Below the pieces are notes generated by a model. The model was not told the origin of the DNA and made no database searches. It worked only from the letters and a program-made list of their open reading frames with translations. Shown in pieces: positions 35,067 to 43,054 of a stretch of DNA of 64,000 nucleotides. Each line of letters opens with the position of its first letter. Position 1 is the stretch's first letter. The DNA is from JADLHS01 sp049840435 (GTDB lineage: Bacteria; Verrucomicrobiota; Verrucomicrobiia; Limisphaerales; JADLHS01). Location of the stretch: positions 62,001 through 126,000 of the forward strand of contig JASGKY010000013.1 of assembly GCA_049840435.1 (NCBI GenBank), read 5' to 3'. Both the position numbers and the translations under genes were made by a program.

Positions 35067-36644
35067 CTAATCGGTGTCGCGTGGCAGCGTGGCGACGAAT
35101 TTTTCCCAGAGGCCGAATTCGACGTAAAGTTCGAGGAAGACGTTCGGGCGGAGTTCGTAGTAGCCGGTCATGATCCAGCGTTTCTCGGATTTGTCGTCGA
35201 GCTTTGCGTCAAGTTTCGCCGAGCAGATGACGATGGGCGCGAACGGATCGGCAGGCAGTTCGTCATACCAGCCGATGTTCTTGAATTCGCGCAACGACCA
35301 TGGCAATGGCCAATAGCTTTCAGGCGAAGCCACTTTTACCACCGTCGCAAAACCCTCTGGAGCGACGCGGCCAATGGCTTTGACACGTTCGACGAGTTCG
35401 CGCGCGTGCGGCGAAGTTTGGGCGTAAACGTAGGGATTGCGCAGATCGGCGGGAAACGCGCGCGTCAGCAACCACGCTTGAATGCCGAGATGCAACGCCC
35501 CTGCGCCGATCAGGGCGAGCATCATCGTGCGAGTGGCGGCGTTGCGGAGCGATTCGATCAACACGCCCGCGCCGACGCCCGCGAGCAAGATGATGCCGAG
35601 CCAGAAATTCAACGCGCACCATGGCGTCTTGTAGCCGATAACAGTGTAGATGCCGGTGAGCGCGAACGTGAAGAAGCTCAGGAAGCGCACCAGAGGCGGT
35701 GAAGCGACGCGGGCGCGATTGCCGCAAAAGCCGGCGGCGACGCCAATGAGCGCGAGCACCAAAAGGATGGCTTCCGTCCACGGCGGGCTTTTGGCCGGAT
35801 GAAACCAAAGCAGACGTTCAAAATAGAAGCTCCATGAGTGGATGTGAGGTGATGCGCCGCCTGCGCGATGCAACCACGGTTCATACGTCTTGAAAGAATC
35901 CACCAGCCCGGCGGCATGGGTGAAAAACGAAGTGAAGAACAACAGCCAGATCACTGCCGCGGTGCCAAATGTCACGGCGAGATGGGGCAGGGTGGGAGAC
36001 CATTTTATGTACGGTATTGCAGCGGCGGGCGCGGCGGATTTGGCGGCACGCCAGCGATTCCAGAGGCGGGTGGTCACGAGCGCGAAGCCCATCGCGGCCA
36101 GTGTGAGGACGAAAGTTTCCTTGGTGGCGAACATCAGGCCAAGTCCCGCGCCGGTTAGCACCGACCACAAGACGCTTCGTTTCTTTGCGTAACGCCAACC
36201 TGCGGCCAACGTCAGCAGTGTGAAGAACACCAGCAGCATTTCGTGGATGAAATAGCGACTGTAGAAAACCATCGCGGGCGACACAGCGAGAAAGATGGCG
36301 GCCCACGCTGTGCCGATATTGCCGAGCCCATCGCGGAGCAGAAAGAGCAGGAGAATCAGTGCCGTGCCGAAAGCGACGGTGACAAGGCGGAGTCGGGCGT
36401 CGGAGATTTCTGCTGATGACTTTACGCCGCTCGCCCAGAGGAAAGGCAGCGAGAAGTAGTGCAGCGTCGGGCCGTGATACTCGTGCGGGTCGTATTTGTA
36501 GTCGCCCTTGTCCCAGAGCGCACCAAGTTTGATGGCGTTGGTGCTCTCGTCGTTATGGAGTGGGCGGTTGCCGAGGTCGGGTGTACGCAAAAAGAGCGCA
36601 CCAACGATTGCCAACAGCAAGGCCAGTGCGCTCCAGCGATTCAT
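35067..36644 (-). CDS. Agl23-type (TIGR03663) multipass membrane protein, GT39/PMT-like
   Basis: A 525-residue membrane protein with about a dozen helices. RPLHNDESTNAIKLGAL in the first loop carries the acidic pair typical of GT-C glycosyltransferases, and YKYDPHEYHGPTLHYFSLPF is the sequence characteristic of the Agl23/TIGR03663 family. Such proteins are assumed to transfer sugars from lipid carriers or to assist flippases, but their activity is poorly established. The start overlaps the stop of the secreted discoidin-like gene by four bases (ATGA), a sign of translational coupling. Confidence 0.82.
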   Translation of the reverse strand: MNRWSALALLLAIVGALFLRTPDLGNRPLHNDESTNAIKLGALWDKGDYKYDPHEYHGPTLHYFSLPFLWASGVKSSAEISDARLRLVTVAFGTALILLLFLLRDGLGNIGTAWAAIFLAVSPAMVFYSRYFIHEMLLVFFTLLTLAAGWRYAKKRSVLWSVLTGAGLGLMFATKETFVLTLAAMGFALVTTRLWNRWRAAKSAAPAAAIPYIKWSPTLPHLAVTFGTAAVIWLLFFTSFFTHAAGLVDSFKTYEPWLHRAGGASPHIHSWSFYFERLLWFHPAKSPPWTEAILLVLALIGVAAGFCGNRARVASPPLVRFLSFFTFALTGIYTVIGYKTPWCALNFWLGIILLAGVGAGVLIESLRNAATRTMMLALIGAGALHLGIQAWLLTRAFPADLRNPYVYAQTSPHARELVERVKAIGRVAPEGFATVVKVASPESYWPLPWSLREFKNIGWYDELPADPFAPIVICSAKLDAKLDDKSEKRWIMTGYYELRPNVFLELYVEFGLWEKFVATLPRDTD

Positions 36645-37327
36645 TTGTTCGGCACGGCGTAAACTTCGATTTCCTGCCAGCAGTTCAACGCGCTCAGGTG
36701 GCTGCCCTTGGTGTAGCCGCGGACGTAGCGGGCTTTCGTGCCCTTGCCATCGAACACGCGACCCCAGTGGCGCTCAAAATATTCGCGATCCGTGCCGACG
36801 CCGAGGCCGGAAGAATTGTCCGTGTCGTTATTGAAGAGCGTCGTGACGCCGGTCTTGAATTCGGGATCATCGGACACCTGCACGATGACGTCGTGCATGG
36901 TCTGGATGTAACGGTGATCATGCCAGATGGCGATGGCTTCGATCTTGTAGGCTTCGCCGAGGTCCACTTGCACCCATTGCGTGCCTTTCTTCATCTCGAC
37001 CGTGTCGTAATCAAAAGCTTCCTTCTTGCCGTCGGTGATGGCTTCGGGTTGGGTTTCGCTAAACGGCTTGACGCTGGTAGTGGCCGGCTTGCCGAGCGCG
37101 ACGTTCTTTGCGCCCTTGGAGATCTGCATCGCGGCGGGGGCTTTGTCGGAATTGGCTTCGATGTTTGGGCCGCTGGGCAATTGTTCGGGCGTGCCTTTCA
37201 GCGTCGGCGCGGGCAGTTGCAGGGCGAGGGCTTCTTTGTCTTGCGCGGTCGCGTTGAAGGAAAGAGCGGTGGTCAGGAGCGCGGCCGCCGCGACTCCAGC
37301 AAAATTCAGTTTCATAACGGGCTTCAT
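36641..37327 (-). CDS. Secreted discoidin (F5/8 type C)-like protein
   Basis: A 228-residue protein with a signal peptide ending near NATAQ. After a linker the C-terminal 150 residues resemble an F5/8 type C carbohydrate-binding fold: ALGKPATTSV, ITDGKKEAFDYDTVEM, TQWVQVDLGEAYKIEAIAIW and a closing WQEIEVYAV strand. It should bind a glycan or surface outside the inner membrane. It is first in an apparent operon with the Agl23-type protein and an EamA transporter, which hints that it may be a glycan-linked or glycosylated surface component. Confidence 0.75.
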   Translation of the reverse strand: MKPVMKLNFAGVAAAALLTTALSFNATAQDKEALALQLPAPTLKGTPEQLPSGPNIEANSDKAPAAMQISKGAKNVALGKPATTSVKPFSETQPEAITDGKKEAFDYDTVEMKKGTQWVQVDLGEAYKIEAIAIWHDHRYIQTMHDVIVQVSDDPEFKTGVTTLFNNDTDNSSGLGVGTDREYFERHWGRVFDGKGTKARYVRGYTKGSHLSALNCWQEIEVYAVPNK

Positions 37328-37398
37328 GGTTGGTTTACGATAATCAATTTGCAGGTTCGTTCAAAACGAAATTACCGACGCAAATGCGTCACACATAT

Positions 37399-38157
37399 TC
37401 ACGACAGTTGGGGGGCGAGGCCCGAAATCGCGGTATGCAGCTGGTGCGCCAGTTCTTTGCGATCTTTGGCAGGCTGGGGCACGGGCGCAAAGCAGACGCG
37501 GGCGCGGACGTGGTTCTTGGTCATCAGCTTGACAAGATGGGGAAAAAAAGTGGCGTCACCCCAGTAACAAACATCATTAGCCGCGTCGCCATCGTCTAGC
37601 TTGTAACTGAGGTGGCCGACGGCGAGCGGATATTTTGCGCCAACTATGGGTTCGAGCAGCGACGATTTGAAGGGCAGGATTTCGCTGCCGTTCCAACTGG
37701 TGCCTTCGGGAAAGAGCACGAGGACATTTCCGGTTGCGAGCGAACTTTCGATCAACGCATTCATGCGCGAGACGTCGCTGCGCTTGGTGCGGTCCACGAA
37801 CAACGTTCCGGCCAGTCGCGCGAACCAGCCGAACACCGGCCAGTTCTTCACTTCAGCCTTGGAGACGAACACCGCGGGCGTCAGCGACACGAGCACGAGG
37901 ATGTCGAGGTAGCTGAGATGATTGCTGACGAGCAGGCCGGTTTGGGGGGGCATGCCGGTGTGCTCGGTATGCACGGCAAAGACGCGCAACGTGCGGCGCG
38001 AACACCATTGCAACCAGCGCGAGCGGGCCGGTTGCGCTGGCTTGAAGCCGTGGCGCAGCAGCATTCCGAAGAACGCGGCGAAATAGAGCAGCAGCTCCAG
38101 CGCGAACCAAATCGCGCGGAATCCGAAGCGGAGATATTTGCCGACTGAGCGCAGCAC
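37399..38157 (-). CDS. 1-acyl-sn-glycerol-3-phosphate acyltransferase family (PlsC-like)
   Basis: A 252-residue membrane-associated enzyme with the acyltransferase signature HLSYLD (H80, D85; HX4D) and FPEGT (149-153), plus an N-terminal hydrophobic anchor (about residues 14-32). It would add an acyl chain from acyl-ACP to lysophosphatidic acid or to an ornithine/lyso-lipid. It stands alone on the minus strand, 71 bases before the discoidin gene, and could be read as part of the same unit. Confidence 0.88.
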   Translation of the reverse strand: MLRSVGKYLRFGFRAIWFALELLLYFAAFFGMLLRHGFKPAQPARSRWLQWCSRRTLRVFAVHTEHTGMPPQTGLLVSNHLSYLDILVLVSLTPAVFVSKAEVKNWPVFGWFARLAGTLFVDRTKRSDVSRMNALIESSLATGNVLVLFPEGTSWNGSEILPFKSSLLEPIVGAKYPLAVGHLSYKLDDGDAANDVCYWGDATFFPHLVKLMTKNHVRARVCFAPVPQPAKDRKELAHQLHTAISGLAPQLS

Positions 38158-38233
38158 GCGCCATCGCTACCAGCAAGCTGTCGACGAAACAAGCCCATCC
38201 CGCCGGGGTGGGTGATTTTAGTCAGTGCGGAAG

Positions 38234-39049
38234 TTAAGGCGCGGCCCGCACGACGGATTTCAGCCGATAGAATCGGGTTGGATTGGTGGCGCCGCCGAGG
38301 TCGAGATAGTTCGTCGTGACCAGACCGACGCCGGGAATTCTCACGTTTAGACTGGCATTGGTGTACGTTCCGTTCACGGAATTGGCTGCTTGGACTTGAT
38401 TGGTTCTTCCGCCGGCTGTCAGCCAAGTGACGCGCAGGTTGTTGCCCTCCGGGACGACGCTCGTGATTTGATACGGGCCGACGGCATAATCGGCCAAGTC
38501 ATAGAGGTCGTTCCCGTCGTTATCCAGGCCGAGGAAATCGCCCACCGACCAGTTTTCATTGGTGTTGGCGACCTGTGCGGGGTTGCCGGGATTTTTCACC
38601 TTGGTGTCCGCAGTGCCGTAATAGGGCGGCTTCACATTTTCCGCCGGCGGCGTTTCGGGCGTGTGGCAATCATAACACTCGGTCACCCCGCTGGCTTGAT
38701 GATGTTCCCGCAAGCCCGCGCTGACGTGGCAGCCCACGCAACCCAACCCGGGGTTGTTGGCGGTGCCGGTGGAAGCCCCGATGATGACCGGCGTGCGGCT
38801 GCTGCCGATGTGACATAAATTGCAAGCAGTGCCCATGCTGGTGCTGGCACGGTGCATCTCGTGATTATTGTTGGAGGGAAACACAGTCCCTTTGGTCGAA
38901 GTCGGGCCGCGGAAGTCGCCGTGGCAGGTGAGACACCCGTCGTAATGTGTGTAGGCTGGGCAGGTCTGGAGGTTGAACAGTATCAGCACGAGAATGGCCG
39001 CGAGGCCGGGCAAGGTTTGGGTGGGTGAGAGGGGACGGATGGATCTCAT
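38234..39049 (-). CDS. Exported tetraheme cytochrome c-like protein
   Basis: A 271-residue exported protein. Four CxxCH heme-attachment motifs are visible (CLTCH, CNLCH, CVGCH, CYDCH) in the first half, with extra histidines (HEMH, REHHQ) that could be distal ligands. The second half is a beta-rich module, TNQVQAANSVNGTYTN to TRFYRL, of the same style as the C-terminus of the RCC1 protein. Probable role: periplasmic or surface electron transfer; partners are not adjacent. It is divergent from the OmpR-type regulator. Confidence 0.85.
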   Translation of the reverse strand: MRSIRPLSPTQTLPGLAAILVLILFNLQTCPAYTHYDGCLTCHGDFRGPTSTKGTVFPSNNNHEMHRASTSMGTACNLCHIGSSRTPVIIGASTGTANNPGLGCVGCHVSAGLREHHQASGVTECYDCHTPETPPAENVKPPYYGTADTKVKNPGNPAQVANTNENWSVGDFLGLDNDGNDLYDLADYAVGPYQITSVVPEGNNLRVTWLTAGGRTNQVQAANSVNGTYTNASLNVRIPGVGLVTTNYLDLGGATNPTRFYRLKSVVRAAP

Positions 39050-39367
39050 GGCAGTGGTTTGAGAATTACCGGGCCTCTCCAGTCCCAGTTGTTGCCGCCA
39101 TCATGAACGTCATCGTTGGCGGGACAACGCACGGGTTGGCCGAAGTTCACCGCATCTTGCTTTGGCTGGAGTCCCGGCGGCCGTGGGGGGGGATGAAAAA
39201 TTTTTCATCTTTCTTTCCCGATTTAGTTGCGTTGAGGCTTCTAGTTTCATTTGGTGAACGCCGATACATTCCTGAGTCCTTCCACCCCGACGGCTGCCGC
39301 CGAGGTCACCGAGGTGGTGAAAGAAGACGCTTTATCTCACAAGCCCGGCCCGATAATGATGACGGGC

Positions 39368-40045
39368 ATGCGCATTCTGCTCGCCGAAGACGTCGGCAAA
39401 GTGGCCGAACATGTTCGTCTTGGGCTGACGGCGGAGGGCTATTCGGTGGACGTAGCCGCCGATGGCGATGAAGCACTCTGGCTGGCGGAGATTCATCCTT
39501 ACGACGTGTTGGTGCTGGATGTGATGATGCCGGCCAAAGATGGTTTCACGGTGGTGCGCAACCTCCGCCGCAAAAACATCAACACTCCGGTCTTGTTCCT
39601 CACATCGCGGGGCGAAGTGGAAGATCGTGTGCGCGGTCTTGATGCCGGTGGTGATGATTACCTGACCAAACCGTTCTCTATGGCGGAGCTCCTGGCCCGC
39701 CTGCGCGCCTTGTTGCGCCGCCAACGGCCTCAAGCTACAAACACCGTGCGCGTCGCTGACCTGGAGCTGGACTTGATCAGCCATCACGCGACGCGGGCCG
39801 GGGAGAAGATCGAACTCACCCGCCGCGAGTTTGCCCTGCTGGAATTTCTGATGAGCGCGTCGCCCAAACCGGTGAGCAAGACCGCCATCGTCGAGCATGT
39901 CTGGGATCAACATTTCGATTCCGAGACCAACGTAGTGAATGTCTATATCAAACATCTGCGGCGCAAGATTGACCGGCCGGAGTGGCCGCCGTTGTTGCAC
40001 ACCGTGCGCGGAGTTGGTTTTGCGGTGCGGGAGGAAGCGCCTTGA
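39368..40045 (+). CDS. OmpR/PhoB-type response regulator
   Basis: About 225 residues from ATG 39368 (MRILLAEDV); ATG 39356, 39359 and GTG 39254 are alternatives, and the upstream part lacks domain features. Receiver domain: E7/D8, phosphorylatable D51 (VLVLDVMMP), KPF near residue 101. The C-terminal winged helix has the TRREFALLEFL and VVNVYIKHLRRKID motifs. Its stop codon overlaps the start of the sensor kinase by four bases, so they form a classical pair. Confidence 0.93.
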   Translation: MRILLAEDVGKVAEHVRLGLTAEGYSVDVAADGDEALWLAEIHPYDVLVLDVMMPAKDGFTVVRNLRRKNINTPVLFLTSRGEVEDRVRGLDAGGDDYLTKPFSMAELLARLRALLRRQRPQATNTVRVADLELDLISHHATRAGEKIELTRREFALLEFLMSASPKPVSKTAIVEHVWDQHFDSETNVVNVYIKHLRRKIDRPEWPPLLHTVRGVGFAVREEAP

Positions 40046-41136
40046 AATCGTTGCGTTGGCGGTTGGTGGCGTGGTTCAGCATCAGCGTGGTGTTGATCCT
40101 GATTACGTTCACAGGGTTTACGTACTACTATCTCCGGTCCGAGCTGCACAATAAGAACTGGCAGCGGAATTATCCTGAACACCCCGACTGGAAATTGCAC
40201 GGCAGCTATTCCGAGGCGGAGGTGACGGACATCATGGAGGAACTGGTCGAGATTTCGCTGCTGTATGGCATCCCGCTCGCAGTGGTGGCGGTGGTGATTG
40301 GCTTCGCGCTCGCCAACAAATCGCTTCGGCCCATCGCGCATCTGAACCAGCAATTGCAGACCATTCGCGCCCCGGACTTGTCACGCCGCATTGCTTTGCC
40401 GGAGGCGGACGCAGAATTTCGCGGGTTGGTTCGTCACATCAACGATTCGCTGGCGCGGGTGGAGCGGGCATACACGGACATGAGCGAATATGCCGCCAAG
40501 GTTGCGCACGAACTGCGCACGCCGCTGGCAATCCTGCGGCTCAAGGTCGAGCAGGCGGGTGATCGCATTCCGCCGGAACTGGCCGAGCAGGTGCAGGCCG
40601 AATTGCACCAGCTCAGTCACATCGTGGATCAATCGTTGCTCATCGCCAAAGCCGAGCAGGGGCGGGTGCAGTTGCAAGTAAGTGCGTTTGACCTCGCCCA
40701 ACTCGTCGCGGATGTCGCGGAGGATTTTGCGTTGCTGGCCCAGGAGAATGAGCGGGCGGTGCGCCTCAGTTCCCTGCCGGCGGCCCCCGTGCAAGCCGAT
40801 CCCAAACACGTGCGCCAGATCCTGCACAATCTTTTTACCAACGCACTGAAACATGGGCAGGGGCACATTCATATCCGGCTCTCGCGGCGGCAGAATAGTT
40901 TCGTGCTGCTGATTGCCAACGGGCAGCGGTCACGGACGACGGCACAGCATGAGACGTTGGGATTGGGCCTGCGGGTCGTGGATTCGCTGCTGGGATTGCA
41001 GCCGGAAATCAAATGCCGCCGCCGTCGCGGCCAGAGGGATTTTTTGGTGCAACTCCGATTTCCAGTGCCCGCTCTGGGCGCGTTGCCCGCCGTGTCAGAC
41101 CGGGTGCGGGCGATAATTTCTGATCCCGGAATCTGA
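40042..41136 (+). CDS. Sensor histidine kinase (partner of OmpR-type regulator)
   Basis: A 364-residue kinase. The start is TTG at 40042 within TTGA overlapping the regulator stop; an in-frame ATG at 39982 would overlap the regulator deeply. Two membrane helices (about 11-31 and 72-91) flank a short periplasmic loop; a HAMP-like segment and HisKA box AAKVAHELRTPLAIL (H156) follow. The ATPase domain has NLFTNALKHGQ, but the expected DNGxG is replaced by IANGQRS and the G2 box is only LGLGLRVVDS, so ATP binding may be weak. Input signal unknown. Confidence 0.88.
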   Translation: MKSLRWRLVAWFSISVVLILITFTGFTYYYLRSELHNKNWQRNYPEHPDWKLHGSYSEAEVTDIMEELVEISLLYGIPLAVVAVVIGFALANKSLRPIAHLNQQLQTIRAPDLSRRIALPEADAEFRGLVRHINDSLARVERAYTDMSEYAAKVAHELRTPLAILRLKVEQAGDRIPPELAEQVQAELHQLSHIVDQSLLIAKAEQGRVQLQVSAFDLAQLVADVAEDFALLAQENERAVRLSSLPAAPVQADPKHVRQILHNLFTNALKHGQGHIHIRLSRRQNSFVLLIANGQRSRTTAQHETLGLGLRVVDSLLGLQPEIKCRRRRGQRDFLVQLRFPVPALGALPAVSDRVRAIISDPGI

Positions 41137-41440
41137 GCATTAGCGCCGCGCGAACTTCGAGCCAGGCGGCCAGATTAGCCCCATGGACTGGATAAAATTC
41201 TTTTAATCCAAGCCGCATCGTTTTTTCATTCGGCGCTGGCATCTTCAAGGGGTGAAAGCTGACGCCACCATCCCTCAGCATGGCAGTCAGCCTTGACTGC
41301 ATCCGGGCGCGGTTGCGAAATGCCGCTCGTGCTTGCTGAAATCCTGGGCCGCTGTGTCTCTCCACCAGCGGGTTTAGGGCCGGCGGAGTAGCTGGATAGG
41401 TGGGTGCGGGCGGCATTTCACAATGCTGCCGAGGGGTGTT
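41137..41440. other. Gap without a convincing gene
   Basis: Between the sensor kinase and the CoaB-like gene. A minus-strand open frame (41009-41416, ending inside the kinase gene) passes through it; it has no ribosome binding site, no family resemblance and an odd composition, so I do not call it. No clear terminator for the converging genes is visible. Confidence 0.5.
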
Positions 41441-42091
41441 TCAGGGCGTCAAAAATTTTTCCAAGGCTGCGAACAAATCTGCGGAGGTGGAAACCACCGT
41501 GCAACTGCCTGGGCCGGTCACTAAGCCAAATCCGGCACCGAACGCCGGACCATTGGCCACGCAGAGATTCGTGCGACACGCACGCAATTGCGATTCCGCT
41601 GCCTGTAAGACGCTCGCGCGGTCGCCCTCCACTTCAAACTTCCACCCAATAAGCTTGGCGGTCGGATACCAGGACCGCAGGCTTGCGATGATCTTCGGCG
41701 TCGGTACGAGTTCCGCGAGGAGCGTGCCTTGGCGGGTGGAGATTTTGCCGGACTTGATCTCGCTTAATTCCCCTTGTTCGGAACGCAGCCAGATTTTGCC
41801 AAAGGTGAAATCGCTCACTGCCGCTGCGTGGAATACCGCGTGAATGTCCAGTTTGACGAGGGCCTGCAAGTTCGCCATCAGGTCGGTCGTGGTGGAAAAT
41901 GGTTTTACCCGGTTCGCTTTGGATTCCCCGCAGTAAGTCGCTTGCTCGCCGCGCAGGAGTGTGACGTTGTGGCCGTGCGCGGTGAGAAAATTGGCGAGTT
42001 CTGTCCCGAGCTTGCCGGTGGAGAAATTAGTGAGGCGGCGGACATTATCCATCGTCTCGAAAGTCGGTCCGGCGGTAACCACGCAGTTCAT
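41441..42091 (-). CDS. Phosphopantothenoylcysteine synthetase (CoaB)-like protein
   Basis: A 216-residue stand-alone DFP domain. NCVVTAGPTFETMDNVRRLTN contains the TAGGT-like nucleotide loop, FSTGKLG the conserved dimer/nucleotide segment, and HAAAVSDF the typical AAVSDF motif. In most bacteria this domain is fused to the CoaC decarboxylase; here only the synthetase half is present. ATG 42091 is preferred over 42109. It would join cysteine to 4'-phosphopantothenate in coenzyme A synthesis if active. It lies 45 bases after the pseudopilin gene on the same strand. Confidence 0.78.
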   Translation of the reverse strand: MNCVVTAGPTFETMDNVRRLTNFSTGKLGTELANFLTAHGHNVTLLRGEQATYCGESKANRVKPFSTTTDLMANLQALVKLDIHAVFHAAAVSDFTFGKIWLRSEQGELSEIKSGKISTRQGTLLAELVPTPKIIASLRSWYPTAKLIGWKFEVEGDRASVLQAAESQLRACRTNLCVANGPAFGAGFGLVTGPGSCTVVSTSADLFAALEKFLTP

Positions 42092-42136
42092 GCGCAGCCA
42101 GCTTGCCACGCGCCCAAGCGGGCGGCAATGCCTTGC

Positions 42137-43006
42137 TTACTCCGGGAGCGTGGTTTCTTGTTTGAGCCGCAACCAGTCTGAATTCTTGCTGCTGATCGCC
42201 GCCGTGGCCCGGCCGCTCAGCTGGGTGGTCGGATCGCGCAGCTTCCAGAGTTCCGCGTGCCCATCGACGAAGTTCAACCCAAAGCCACGTTGATGCCGGA
42301 GCGCGGGAAAGCTGGCAAAGGGTTGCGAGTCATCCATCGTCACGAGAAAGAAACCATCATCAATCGTCGCCTCATGCTCATCCGCCATGAACCACAGCAT
42401 GGCCGGGCTGCCGACAGCCAGTTCCGCATCGCGCACGAACGTGCGAAAACTGCGAGCTGCTGCGCCAACCGTTTCCATCGTCCGGCTACCGATCCAGGAA
42501 TTCATGGCGTAACTGCGCGCCCGCGCGCCGCCCGTGGTGGTGAGGGCGGTATCTGCCGGGCAATGGAACAATTCAATCCGCCCTAGATAGGGGAATAGTT
42601 TTCCCTGTCGTAGCAAGGCAGTGTTGGTGGCCTGGGTGGTGTCCTGCATGTTGCCGCCGCTCCAGCCATTCGTTCCGGCCGTGGTCGGGTTCAGCACCAA
42701 AAAACCGCCATTGTCGCCGGAATACATCTGGGCTGCGGCGGAGAATTGTTTCAATTGGCCGAGGCACGCGATGGTTTTCCCCTTGGACTTGGCTTGGTTG
42801 AGTGCCGGTAGCAACAACGCTAGGAAAATCGCGACGATGGCGACGACGACGAGTAATTCGATCAGGCTGAAGCCGGGCACGTCCGATGGCCGCGCGGTTG
42901 TTCCGGGCCGCTGGCGGTGGATTTCAGATGAGCACCGATTACACACAACGTCCGAGCTATTTAATACTAGCCCGGGGCGCGTGGCACTGTGCGTTTTGGG
43001 GCACAC
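42137..43006 (-). CDS. Type II secretion/pilin-like protein with N-terminal methylation motif
   Basis: Up to 289 residues. GFSLIELLVVVAIVAIFLAL is a type IV prepilin cleavage and helix segment; cleavage follows the glycine and the phenylalanine becomes the N-terminus. The ATG at 43006 gives a long 44-residue leader; GTG at 42946 would give a more usual leader of about 24. The body carries the H-X9-DG features common to Verrucomicrobiota and Planctomycetota pseudopilins (NFVDGHAELWKL near the end). These proteins occur in large single-gene families whose structural role is unclear. Confidence 0.85.
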   Translation of the reverse strand: MCPKTHSATRPGLVLNSSDVVCNRCSSEIHRQRPGTTARPSDVPGFSLIELLVVVAIVAIFLALLLPALNQAKSKGKTIACLGQLKQFSAAAQMYSGDNGGFLVLNPTTAGTNGWSGGNMQDTTQATNTALLRQGKLFPYLGRIELFHCPADTALTTTGGARARSYAMNSWIGSRTMETVGAAARSFRTFVRDAELAVGSPAMLWFMADEHEATIDDGFFLVTMDDSQPFASFPALRHQRGFGLNFVDGHAELWKLRDPTTQLSGRATAAISSKNSDWLRLKQETTLPE

Positions 43007-43054
43007 CCCGCGCTTTTCATTGCGTCATCCCGCGTAGCCGGATAATCGTTGCCG

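Noticed and set aside
41009..41416. Minus-strand ORF of 135 residues between the kinase and the CoaB-like gene
   Set aside because: It overlaps the 3' end of the kinase gene by 128 bases, has no ribosome binding site and no family resemblance.
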